In this document: one piece after another, positions 1-7,725 of the stretch
Layout of the letters: every line of letters starts with the position of its first letter
How positions within the stretch are numbered: position 1 is the stretch's first letter
NCBI RefSeq assembly: GCF_005938105.1
Contig: NZ_VCPE01000015.1
Location: forward strand, 62,001-126,000
Reading direction: 5' to 3'
Source: Brucella haematophila
Lineage (GTDB): Bacteria; Pseudomonadota; Alphaproteobacteria; Rhizobiales; Rhizobiaceae
Length of the DNA stretch: 64,000 nt
The notes under the pieces: model-generated
Databases searched by the model: none
Told to the model about the DNA's origin: nothing
Seen by the model: only the letters and a program-made list of their open reading frames with translations
Translations under genes and position numbers: made by a program

Positions 1-186
1 TCCGGAAAACTGGGCGCACCTGCTCAGAAATGATGACCACAGTCCAACAAGCTATGAAGCTGGTACCGGCCAACCGGCTTTAAGGCGGCTTTCTATCGTG
101 ACTATTTAGGAACAAGCATTCCCTAGTTATTCAATTTGACACACAATGGAAACGCTCAATCCAAGCCACCTGAAGGCAGACACTGT

Positions 187-377
187 CGAATTCTTGTCGG
201 CCGTCACTCTTTCAACCGACAGGGCCAACGCCGCCAGCAAACGGCATTCACATGCACTATGCGACAACCGGCGAAGGGGTGGTGCTTGAAGGCTGCGGCC
301 ACTATCTGCCGGATGAATGTCATGCGGAATACTCCAAAGCCATTTCCAATTTTTGGCGAGACAACCCTGTTAGGTAG
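187..377 (+). pseudogene. alpha/beta hydrolase C-terminal remnant
   Basis: The frame that stops at 375-377 reads GEGVVLEGCGHYLPDE followed by a short helix ending NFWRDN. This is the usual end of an epoxide-hydrolase-like alpha/beta hydrolase, with the catalytic His in GCGHYLPDE. A segment resembling the preceding strand (ILVGRHSF, about 187-212) lies in another frame, so at least one frameshift separates the two. No nucleophile elbow or start codon is visible and the rest may lie outside the window. An 89-codon open frame at 136-405 overlaps this stretch but is only partly in the homologous frame, so I do not call it a gene. Confidence 0.5.
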
Positions 378-389
378 TTCGAAAGAAAT

Positions 390-419
390 GCCGTCGCGGC
401 AATAAAGCTTAGCGACGGC
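390..419. terminator. hairpin between hydrolase remnant and enoyl-CoA hydratase
   Basis: GCCGTCGC (390-397) pairs perfectly with GCGACGGC (412-419) across a 14-base loop. It lies between the end of a plus-strand remnant and the 3' end of the minus-strand gene at 488. The T tract is short on both strands, so it is only a possible bidirectional terminator. Confidence 0.4.
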
Positions 420-487
420 GTTTCAGCGTCGATGGCCCTTCAATGAAGGCCGTTTTCATGAAGGTGGTCAGCCCTCCCGCAAGGTTG

Positions 488-1330
488 CTATCTTAGCCGG
501 TTGAGATTGGTTGCACGCAGCAATGCTTCGAGGCGCTTTTCACCCTCTCGCGTTTGCGCACCATCGCGCAGACCGCCGCGGATCAACTGTTCCGCCGCGG
601 GACGGATGAACAAATCTGCCCACGCTTGATTTTCGGTTGCCAGACCAGCCAGCAAATCTGCCGGAGGTAGCACTTTCTTCGCGGCTTCGATAACCCCTTC
701 GGGCAAAGCGGCGATATTCTTTGCGAGCGTTTCCACGAATGTGTCGATCTGGTCGGCAGACAGAGCACGGTTGATCCAACCGTAACGTTCGGCTGTTTCA
801 GCATCGAACAGATCCGCCCCCAGAACTGCTTCAAGCGCACGATTGCGGCCTAACCGATGCCCGAGATACTGCGTCGCCGCGCCTCCGGGGATGATGCCCA
901 TCAGCGCCTCGCATTGCGCAAGTCCCGCCCTGCCAATTTCGGCAAAGCACATATCCGCTGCCGCGACAAACTCCGCCCCGCCGCCCCGCGCCAGCCCCTT
1001 GAGCTTGACGATTGTTACTTGCGGCTGGTGGCGCAGCATCTCGGAAAAGGCCTGAAAGACATTCAGGCCCTCCGGCACATCTTTCGCAAGTGCATCGAAG
1101 GCCTTTGGCTCATCAATCAAAGTCATGTCCACATGGACAATGAAAAAATCGGGATTAGCGCTATCAAATACGATGGCCTTGACAGTGTCCTCGACCCGCA
1201 TTGCTGTGAGAAAGCGCCGCAGCTCGGTCATAAGCTGCACATTGAGTACATTGACCGGAGGATTATCGAGCGTCACATGCGCGACGCCATCGGCAACAAC
1301 AATTCGGATCGCAGAAAAATCGCCGTCCAT
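488..1330 (-). CDS. enoyl-CoA hydratase/isomerase family protein
   Basis: A 280-residue crotonase-fold protein. It shows the conserved early strand VTLDNPPVNVLN, the oxyanion-hole strand LKGLARGGGAEF (usually ARGGG or GxAxGGG) and the second oxyanion segment around MGIIPGGAATQYL. The family hydrates or isomerises acyl-CoA thioesters in the cytosol. Canonical glutamates of true enoyl-CoA hydratases are not obvious, so the exact reaction is unknown. I start at 1330 (MDGDFSAI) because AAAGGA lies just upstream of this ATG; the in-frame ATG at 1345 has no ribosome-binding site. The gene is divergent from an HxlR regulator and is probably its target. Confidence 0.85.
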   Translation of the reverse strand: MDGDFSAIRIVVADGVAHVTLDNPPVNVLNVQLMTELRRFLTAMRVEDTVKAIVFDSANPDFFIVHVDMTLIDEPKAFDALAKDVPEGLNVFQAFSEMLRHQPQVTIVKLKGLARGGGAEFVAAADMCFAEIGRAGLAQCEALMGIIPGGAATQYLGHRLGRNRALEAVLGADLFDAETAERYGWINRALSADQIDTFVETLAKNIAALPEGVIEAAKKVLPPADLLAGLATENQAWADLFIRPAAEQLIRGGLRDGAQTREGEKRLEALLRATNLNRLR

Positions 1331-1364
1331 AATGGTTCCTTTCATGGAAATCAGTTGCCGAGAA

Positions 1365-1429
1365 GGTATCTAATGGATATCTAGTGTCAATTACGCACCA
1401 AAAGCATCCCAGATATCCACGAGGATACC
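1365..1429. promoter_or_regulatory. two-arm inverted operator between hydratase and HxlR gene
   Basis: The left arm at 1365-1382 is GGTATC-TAAT-GGATATCT. The right arm at 1411-1429 is, on the opposite strand, GGTATC-CTCGT-GGATATCT. The arms are nearly identical and inverted, 28 bases apart, in a divergent promoter region. The right arm covers the GAGG ribosome-binding site (1421-1424) of the regulator, which fits autorepression by the HxlR protein. Confidence 0.6.
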
Positions 1430-1430
1430 G

Positions 1431-1796
1431 ATGACAAATGAGAGCGACCCGATTTACCGCGCCGACTGTCCGAGCCGGGAAATTCTCGACCAGATTGCCG
1501 ACAAATGGTCGATGCTGGTGTTGCAGGTGCTTAACAACGAACCTCGGCGTTTCAACGCGATCAAGCGACGCCTGGAGGGCATCACTCAGCGGGTCCTGAC
1601 CCAGACTTTGCGCAAGCTTGAACGCAATGGGATGGTCACGCGGCGGATATTACCCGGTCCACCACTGGGTGTTGAATATGCCCTGACCCCTTTGGGGCGC
1701 TCGCTGCAGGCGCCCTTCGCGAGCCTTTATCACTGGACAGTGGAGCACATGGATACAATCCAGCAACGCCAATCCGAGTTCGATAAACGCTCGTGA
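1431..1796 (+). CDS. HxlR-family transcriptional regulator
   Basis: A 121-residue winged-helix regulator. The N-terminal cysteine (DCPSREI), the DKWSMLVLQVL helix, RRFNAIKRRLEGITQRVLTQTL and the wing ending YALTPLGRSL are diagnostic of the HxlR family. Such proteins are dimeric DNA-binding regulators that often respond to aldehydes, quinones or thiol stress, with the conserved Cys as a likely sensor. It starts at the ATG after GAGG at 1421. It is divergent from the enoyl-CoA hydratase, with an inverted repeat between them, so control of that gene and of itself is likely. The effector is unknown. Confidence 0.88.
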   Translation: MTNESDPIYRADCPSREILDQIADKWSMLVLQVLNNEPRRFNAIKRRLEGITQRVLTQTLRKLERNGMVTRRILPGPPLGVEYALTPLGRSLQAPFASLYHWTVEHMDTIQQRQSEFDKRS

Positions 1797-1826
1797 CTTC
1801 CTTCGCGGTAGTTGCAGTGTTTTGCG

Positions 1827-2072
1827 CTAAAAGTGTTGACTGACAAGCGCTGTACCCAATCTCATCAGAAGAACGGCGCTACACGTCTTTGGCACGAGCC
1901 AACTCGATCTATCGCCGCTCAACCGACCAAAAGCGAATGAGGCAATGGCGGCTGGCACGACATCACCTCCTGAGAAAATCAGGTTCACCACAACGCCCAG
2001 AACAAGGAACTGGAGCCGGAGTGGGATTTCGGCTGTGGGTTTTACAAATTGCGACAGAAGGGTCGCAAAAAT
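1827..2072 (-). pseudogene. LysE/RhtB-type exporter, C-terminal remnant
   Basis: Minus-strand codons from about 2072 down to a TAG at 1827-1829 read IFATLLSQFVKP, then LQFLVLGVVVNLIF, then LLMRLGTALVSQ. The first piece matches the FLPQFV-P motif, and the others match the following transmembrane helix and the GLGxRLAL-like end of LysE/RhtB amino-acid exporters. A stop codon sits just upstream (2100-2102) and the first half of the protein is absent. It lies directly downstream of the cyclic-nucleotide-binding gene. An apparent plus-strand frame at 1889-2074 is its shadow. Confidence 0.6.
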
Positions 2073-2106
2073 AGCGCGTCTGGCCGGGCCACGCTGGACT
2101 TATCGT

Positions 2107-2574
2107 TCAATCAGAACGCACATTCTGATTGCGGCTGCGCTCCTGTGTCAGTTCAGCAGTGGTCTGGCCGAGCCGCTTCGCCAATTCCCGCATGATCGTG
2201 ACCGCCATTTCCGGGTAATCGCTGAGGATTTTCGTGAAATGCTCCTTGCTGATGCGCAAGGTTTCCAGCGGTGTCACCGCCCTCACCGTGGCGGTGCGTC
2301 CCATATCGCACAGAATGCCAATCTCACCGACAATGGAATTGGGCCGCGCTTCGGCAACCTTGATCGGCCCGCTGGGTGAATCGACCAGAATATCCGCGCC
2401 GCCCAAAAGGATCACATATGCAGCGTCAGACATGTCGCCCTGATGGAACAGTGTCTCACCGGGCTTGAAGGTCATGCGGTCGGAGGTGAAGGCGAGAAGC
2501 TTCAGCTTCGCTGGCTCTATACCGGCAAAGAACGGCATGCGCCGCAGCATTTCAACCTCATCCTTCAACAGCAT
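2107..2574 (-). CDS. stand-alone cyclic nucleotide-binding domain protein
   Basis: A 155-residue protein made of one CRP-like cNMP-binding domain. Landmarks are FKPGETLFHQGDMSDAAYVIL (beta roll), GEIGILCDMGRTATVRA (phosphate-binding cassette, with Glu and Arg at the positions that hold ribose and phosphate) and a C-terminal helix. There is no helix-turn-helix, so it is not a CRP-type transcription factor; it is more likely a regulatory subunit. It follows the degenerate ABC protein by 22 bases in the same operon. A nucleotidyl cyclase is encoded 5 kb away in the same locus. I infer that it couples a cyclic nucleotide to the ABC-like membrane protein. Confidence 0.85.
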   Translation of the reverse strand: MLLKDEVEMLRRMPFFAGIEPAKLKLLAFTSDRMTFKPGETLFHQGDMSDAAYVILLGGADILVDSPSGPIKVAEARPNSIVGEIGILCDMGRTATVRAVTPLETLRISKEHFTKILSDYPEMAVTIMRELAKRLGQTTAELTQERSRNQNVRSD

Positions 2575-2596
2575 CGATCTTCCCCTTCATCACGCT

Positions 2597-5311
2597 TTAC
2601 GACAGCAATTCCTTGAGCGGTCCATCCTCCTCCATCAGCACCTCATAGGCACCATCCTGAACCACTCGCCCGTGATCAAACACGATAACGCGGTCGAAGT
2701 CTCTGGCGAGAGAAAAATTACTCAATGCCCATATTATCGCGGGTTTATGACCCTCTTTATGCAGTGAGTGCATAATATTTCCCGCGATCTGAATCTGGAT
2801 GCGCTGATCCAGCGACGGCAACGGCCGATTGAACACCACATAATCGGCATGTTTGAGCAAAGCCCGAGCCATATTGATTTTCTGGCGCTGCACACTGGTC
2901 AGTCGCTTGCCACCCGAGCCGACATCAAAATCGAGGCCGATAATCAAGATGGTGCGCTGCTGGCCCAGATCCTCAAATAGATCGATGAGGATCGCCCGGA
3001 TTTTATCCGACGCGTTCATCTGGCCGTAGCTGATCTTGCCGAACAGCAGATTATCGAGAAGCGTGGCATGCTTGATGAAGCGGTCCGGCTCATAGGGCTC
3101 GATCACCGCGCGCAGATCCTTCGGCGTATCTCGCAGGAAGCGGGTCCGCGCGTTGACAATCTTGGCCTTCAAAGTGTCGGTCAAAAGGCCGAAACGATGC
3201 CGCGGCTCTATATAAGCAAAGCTGAGACGCACAATGTTGACGCGATCATCGTCCGATACCGCATCGACGCTGAGGCCCTTCACCCGCTGCAAAAGCGTCT
3301 CGTAATCGGGAATATCTTCCGGCCTCATAAAGGTCAGTTGCTGGAAGAAAGGATGATCCGGCGGCAGATCGCGGAAAAGCTCGATAGCATTCTGCGCGAT
3401 TTCGAGGCTCATAGCGTAAAGATCCGCAAGCAGGTCGTCCTCGCCGATCACCGCGCGGAAAAAGGGGTGTGCCGCCAGTTGCCGGATGGTCATAGAGGAG
3501 CGGTCGAGTACGCCGAACAACAGATTTTCACCCACCGTCGCCTGCGCATTATAGACATCCGGCTCGAAGGGTATGACGAGTTCGGCCATATCGCTGCCGT
3601 CAAGCCGCTGGCGCAGCGCCTGCCTGAGTTCCACGACGCGCTCTATGAATTCAGGATGAGCAACCGTATCGACCTTTGACAGAAGCGCTATATCGAAAAT
3701 GTCATGGGTCACCATCACCGCATCAAGAACAGGGCGCACAATGGCATAAAGCTCGTCGCGCCCCTTAATGCCCATCGCAGCATAATCGACCCAGTCGCTA
3801 TTGAGATCGAAATCGGGGTTTCGTGCACGGCGCGCCTCTGCGATTTGCCAGCGCCGCTTTACAGCGTCATCGCCCTCATAGGCGACCTTGGTCAGCGGGG
3901 CGTGTTTCAGCCCGTAGAGCAGATTGTCGCGTAGGGAACCACTGAAGAAATAACCGTCGCCCGATGCATAGGCGATGCGCCGCCCGGTGACGGATTCAGG
4001 TAATTCGAGAAGATCGTGACCGTCGATTGAGACCCGCCCGGCTGAGGGCCAGACGAGCCGACCGAGCAGTTCGGCAAACACATCGCTGCCACTGCCCGCA
4101 GGCCCGATCAACGCCACGGTTTCGGTCGGTTTCAACTCAATGCTGACATGTTCCAGAAGCGTTGCGCCGCTGTCATCCGGCACCGTGACATTGGTGACGA
4201 CCAGCGGCTGGTCGAGCGGGGAAACTGTATCGTACTGGACGGACTGTACCTTCGGATCGATCAGATTATCGACGCTGAACTGCTCAACGACCTGAGCATA
4301 TTTGACCTGCACATCCTGTCGGTTCTGGTCCCAGTCGATGAGTTCCTTGAGCGGACCAGGCAGGTCCTTGTAGGCGTTGATGACGGCGACGAGCTGGCCA
4401 ATGTCGAGCCGACCCTGAAGCGCCAACAGGCCGCCGATCATGTAGAACAGAAACGGCGTGACCTGCGCCAGGAAATTATTGATGAACTTGACCAGAAATT
4501 TCCACTGGTAGAGATCATAACGGATTGTGAAGATGTGGCCCAGACGGTGGGCAATATCGGCGCGCTCGAAATTCGACGTGTCGTTGCTGTGGATAGCGTT
4601 GATGCCTTCGACGATCTCGCCGACGCGGCCCGAAAGCTCGCGCGCTGACAGCTGGCGCTGGCGCCCCAGTTCCAGCAATCGTTTGCGCATCCGGGGAATG
4701 ATGATGCCCTGCGCGGCAACAATGATCGCGGCGATCATGCCGAGCCAGAAATTCTGCATCAGGATGAAGACCAGCGCCGTTACAGCCTGCCCCCCAAGAA
4801 GGGCCGGTTGTACAAAGGCATCACCGGTAAAGCCTCCGAGCGGCTCCACTTCATCCTTGATCATGGTGGCGATTTCTGCAGAACGCACCCGCTTGAAATG
4901 GAGGGGCGGAAACCGCAGCACCCGGTCCACCAGATCGAAGCGGATGCGGCGCAGCATCCGCTCCCCGAGCCTGCCCTTATAGGTATTGATGTAGAGCTTG
5001 AAGAGCCCGTTGATCACAACCAGCAGCAGGAACACCATGCTGAGGCCGATCAGCATCTGGACACGGGTAAGCTGCAAGCCACCGAAGAAGACCACCTCGC
5101 CCACGATCGGGAAATCATAGGTGATGCGCATGAAAGTCTGCGTAGCGCCCGGCTTCTCGAAACCTATGCCCTGAATGGGGCCATTGATGATCTGCTTGGG
5201 CAGATCGAATGACAGGAAATAGGGGATCATCGAAACGGCGACGACAAAGAGAATCCAGGCTTGCTGGGCGCGCGTCGTGGACCAGATATAGCGGGCTAGG
5301 TTTTTTTCCAT
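2597..5311 (-). CDS. ABC-exporter-like membrane protein with degenerate ATPase domain
   Basis: 904 residues. Residues 1-330 form an exporter-type transmembrane domain with about six helices. The nucleotide-binding domain starts near 370 but its catalytic residues are lost. The Walker A site at 403-410 is GPAGSGSD, with Ser for Lys409 and Asp for Ser/Thr410. The signature is LTSVQ (804-808) instead of LSGGQ. Walker B is YVVFNR with Asn828 and Arg829 for Asp-Glu, and the H-loop reads WALS. About 300 extra residues lie between Walker A and the signature. Within this stretch a Q-loop-like NLLYG/NLLFG segment occurs three times (463, 596, 754). ATP hydrolysis is unlikely. The gene sits between a methyltransferase and a cNMP-binding gene. 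The frame is open and long, so it is a maintained gene rather than debris. Confidence 0.85.
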   Translation of the reverse strand: MEKNLARYIWSTTRAQQAWILFVVAVSMIPYFLSFDLPKQIINGPIQGIGFEKPGATQTFMRITYDFPIVGEVVFFGGLQLTRVQMLIGLSMVFLLLVVINGLFKLYINTYKGRLGERMLRRIRFDLVDRVLRFPPLHFKRVRSAEIATMIKDEVEPLGGFTGDAFVQPALLGGQAVTALVFILMQNFWLGMIAAIIVAAQGIIIPRMRKRLLELGRQRQLSARELSGRVGEIVEGINAIHSNDTSNFERADIAHRLGHIFTIRYDLYQWKFLVKFINNFLAQVTPFLFYMIGGLLALQGRLDIGQLVAVINAYKDLPGPLKELIDWDQNRQDVQVKYAQVVEQFSVDNLIDPKVQSVQYDTVSPLDQPLVVTNVTVPDDSGATLLEHVSIELKPTETVALIGPAGSGSDVFAELLGRLVWPSAGRVSIDGHDLLELPESVTGRRIAYASGDGYFFSGSLRDNLLYGLKHAPLTKVAYEGDDAVKRRWQIAEARRARNPDFDLNSDWVDYAAMGIKGRDELYAIVRPVLDAVMVTHDIFDIALLSKVDTVAHPEFIERVVELRQALRQRLDGSDMAELVIPFEPDVYNAQATVGENLLFGVLDRSSMTIRQLAAHPFFRAVIGEDDLLADLYAMSLEIAQNAIELFRDLPPDHPFFQQLTFMRPEDIPDYETLLQRVKGLSVDAVSDDDRVNIVRLSFAYIEPRHRFGLLTDTLKAKIVNARTRFLRDTPKDLRAVIEPYEPDRFIKHATLLDNLLFGKISYGQMNASDKIRAILIDLFEDLGQQRTILIIGLDFDVGSGGKRLTSVQRQKINMARALLKHADYVVFNRPLPSLDQRIQIQIAGNIMHSLHKEGHKPAIIWALSNFSLARDFDRVIVFDHGRVVQDGAYEVLMEEDGPLKELLS

Positions 5312-5533
5312 GAAGTCCCGTTTTGAAATCGATGGCCCGCCGGGCCGTACTGCTATGGTGCCAACGCCGTCAATCGCTCTATATATACCTATGCATTTTG
5401 CGAAGCCTCCTCCGCTCTTGCCAGTATATTTCTAGTGCGTTTGCAGCAAAATGGAAGTATCTCGCGTCACATAAAGGCGGGATAAAAAGATTTCACGCAG
5501 CTACACGTTGCAGGCTGCCCGACGCCAGTGACC

Positions 5534-6013
5534 TTAACGACGGCGATATAGAAAATAGCGCTTTGCCGGGACGCTGTGCGGCACCGGCATTGGTGCCAAT
5601 TCCGGATGATCAAGCGGCAGCCCGCTGGCCGCAATACCACCTTGTTTCAACAAGTGTACCACGGCATCGGGTAACCATGTCAGCGTCATGGCGTCCAGAT
5701 CCTCATGGCCAGTGCCGATATCGGCATGCACAAGTGCGGCATCGATGCCGAAATAGTCACGAACCGTGTCCTTGATTTCACCCACCACGAGATTGTCGCT
5801 GTCAGGCGTCGAACTTTCGTAGGATTGCATCACGCGATCAAAGGCGATGATGCGGCGATCAAGGAACAACTCCCTGATATGATCATAAGTGCGGCCATTG
5901 CCAAGACCAAGTTCCATGATGTTGCCCGGGATCGCGCGCACATCGTCCGCAATGCTGTTCAGGATATCACGCTGGGCACAAAGACGGCGGATGAAACTGT
6001 CGAGACGACTCAT
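5534..6013 (-). CDS. class I SAM-dependent methyltransferase-like protein
   Basis: A 159-residue protein with the SAM motif IMELGLGNGRTYDHI (motif I), an acidic turn after RIIAFDR, ALVHADIGTG and a C-terminal hairpin ending KRYFLYRRR. The compact length and LGNGRTYDHLRE-type motif match the small S-adenosyl-L-methionine methyltransferase family seen in rhizobia and Brucella. The methyl acceptor is unknown. It is 54 bases downstream of the sugar-nucleotide dehydrogenase and about 220 bases upstream of the ABC-like gene, all on the minus strand, so a role in the same glycan pathway is plausible. Confidence 0.75.
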   Translation of the reverse strand: MSRLDSFIRRLCAQRDILNSIADDVRAIPGNIMELGLGNGRTYDHIRELFLDRRIIAFDRVMQSYESSTPDSDNLVVGEIKDTVRDYFGIDAALVHADIGTGHEDLDAMTLTWLPDAVVHLLKQGGIAASGLPLDHPELAPMPVPHSVPAKRYFLYRRR

Positions 6014-6067
6014 AATTTATTATTCCTGCATGATAACCGCGACCGCATTCCTCAAAAATGCGGCGCG

Positions 6068-7417
6068 CTATGCCTTGACAATATTGTCGCCGCTGATGCC
6101 ACGGCGTCCGAACGCATTTCGGGTGTCGACAATCAAAGGCGCCCAGTTGACCAGCGCCTGATAATCGATCTGATCGTGGTCAGTCGCAATCAGCACAGCG
6201 TCGAACTCTCTGACGGCTTCTTCGGTCAGTTCGACCGAGCTACGGCCACGCAGTTCGATATATTCGCGTGTTGACGGAATCGTCGGGACGAACGGATCGT
6301 GATAGGCCGTCGACCCTCCGCGAGCCTCAATCAGCTCGATAAGTTTCAGCGACGGGCTTTCACGAATGTCAGGCACATTCTTCTTATAGGCAAGTCCGAT
6401 GATCAGGACACGCGAGCGGCTGACAGCCTTGCCGTGTCGGCGGTCGAGCGCCTCGGCCAGCCGGTCGACGACATGGCGCGGCATGGCAGAATTAATCTCT
6501 CCGGCAAGCTCGATAAAGCGCGTCGGCAGTTCGTATTCGCGCGACTTCCAGGTCAGGTAAAACGGATCGATAGGAATGCAGTGGCCGCCAAGTCCCGGCC
6601 CCGGATAGAACGGCATATAGCCGAACGGTTTGGTCTTGGCAGCCTCAATCACTTCCCAAATATCGATGCCCATGGCCTCATAGACGACCTTCAATTCGTT
6701 GACGAGAGCGATATTGACCGCTCTGAAAATGTTTTCCGTCAGCTTGACCGCCTCGGCGGTTGCGTTAGACGAGACTGGGACAACAGTTTTGACCGCTGCG
6801 CCGTAGAAGGCCGTCATGAGCCGGGATGCCTCCGGGCCATCGCCTGCCACAATCTTCGGAATGCTCGAAGTTTCGAAATCGCGGTTGCCGGGGTCTTCGC
6901 GTTCCGGTGAGAAGCCTAGGAAGAAATCCAGGCCCGAACGCAGCCCGGTCTTTTCCAGGATCGGCCGCACCACATCATTCGTGGTGCCGGGATAGGTGGT
7001 GGATTCCAGCACGATCAGCTGACCCGACTTCAACGTCCGGGCAATCGCATCGCAGGTCTTGACGACGAAGGACAGGTCTGGATCCCGCTGTTTGGTCAGC
7101 GGCGTCGGAACACAGATGATGATAATATCGCAATCGCCAAGGCTCGCGAAATCCGTCGTTGCGCGGAAACGGCCCTCGCCGACATGACGCCCTAGCAGCG
7201 CATCGGATACGGATTCTATATAGGATTTGCTATCGTCAATCATGACGATCTTGCCGGGGTCTATATCGAAGCCAATGACACGAAACCCGCTATTGGCAAC
7301 GGTCATCGCCAGAGGCAGGCCAACATAGCCGAGGCCGATGACGCCCACGCGCGCCGAACGGTTAGCGATAGCCGTAAACAGGTTTCCGTGAAGCGGGGCA
7401 GAATCGGTCAAGATCAT
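6068..7417 (-). CDS. UDP-sugar 6-dehydrogenase (UDP-HexNAc type)
   Basis: A 449-residue nucleotide-sugar dehydrogenase that oxidises C6 of a UDP-sugar to a carboxylate using two NAD+. The Rossmann motif is VGVIGLGYVGLPLA near the start. The catalytic Cys lies in GPGLGGHCIPIDPFYLTW, whose IPIDPFYLTW tail resembles the WbpA/TviB (UDP-N-acetylglucosamine or -mannosamine) branch more than UDP-glucose dehydrogenase. The C-terminal domain begins around GLAYKKNVPDIRESP. I start at 7417 (MILTDSAP), preceded by GGAGAG. The longer frame to 7471 reads through a repeat (7436-7535) and is unlikely. It probably supplies a uronic-acid precursor to the glycosyltransferases of this locus. Confidence 0.88.
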   Translation of the reverse strand: MILTDSAPLHGNLFTAIANRSARVGVIGLGYVGLPLAMTVANSGFRVIGFDIDPGKIVMIDDSKSYIESVSDALLGRHVGEGRFRATTDFASLGDCDIIIICVPTPLTKQRDPDLSFVVKTCDAIARTLKSGQLIVLESTTYPGTTNDVVRPILEKTGLRSGLDFFLGFSPEREDPGNRDFETSSIPKIVAGDGPEASRLMTAFYGAAVKTVVPVSSNATAEAVKLTENIFRAVNIALVNELKVVYEAMGIDIWEVIEAAKTKPFGYMPFYPGPGLGGHCIPIDPFYLTWKSREYELPTRFIELAGEINSAMPRHVVDRLAEALDRRHGKAVSRSRVLIIGLAYKKNVPDIRESPSLKLIELIEARGGSTAYHDPFVPTIPSTREYIELRGRSSVELTEEAVREFDAVLIATDHDQIDYQALVNWAPLIVDTRNAFGRRGISGDNIVKA

Positions 7418-7435
7418 GGCTCTCCGGCAATTAAA

Positions 7436-7535
7436 GCGCATCCCGAAAAGTCTGGAACGGTTTTCTGACAAGATGCGCGTTAAAACAAAGCTTTAGAGCG
7501 CCTATCTGATTCAATCAGATCAAAACGCGCTCTAA
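7436..7535. repeat. mosaic palindromic intergenic repeat, copy 1
   Basis: Two adjacent hairpin modules. Module A, 7436-7478, is bounded by GCGCATC and GATGCGC and contains CCCGAAAAGT and GGTTTTCTGACAAG. Module B, 7493-7535, is bounded by TTAGAGCGC and GCGCTCTAA and contains the perfect palindrome ATCTGATTCAATCAGAT (7504-7520). Module A recurs at 19861 and 48951, and module B at 48750. This fits Rhizobiales/Brucella mosaic palindromic elements. It lies in the divergent region before the sugar dehydrogenase and cyclase genes. Confidence 0.8.
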
Positions 7536-7725
7536 TGTTCTTCAGTGGCGGATTTGCAGGCTGCATGTCAAGCGCGCTGCCTGACGGCAACGGCACGTTC
7601 AGCGAAAATCCTTCCTATTTTACTTTGGTGAAACTGGCTTTGCGGCTATTACACGCTATATTAGTCGGCGTGATTTGCTGACGACACGCCATGAAACGGT
7701 TGATGGCTGGAAAGACTAAAAAGCG

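Noticed and set aside
136-405. An 89-codon plus-strand open frame at the window start
   Set aside because: Its protein has no family resemblance past the first part; the homologous frame there is another one, ending at 377, so this is an overlap with a hydrolase relic.
7418-7471. Eighteen-residue N-terminal extension of the UDP-sugar dehydrogenase
   Set aside because: It runs through the mosaic repeat, and the ATG at 7417 has a ribosome-binding site.
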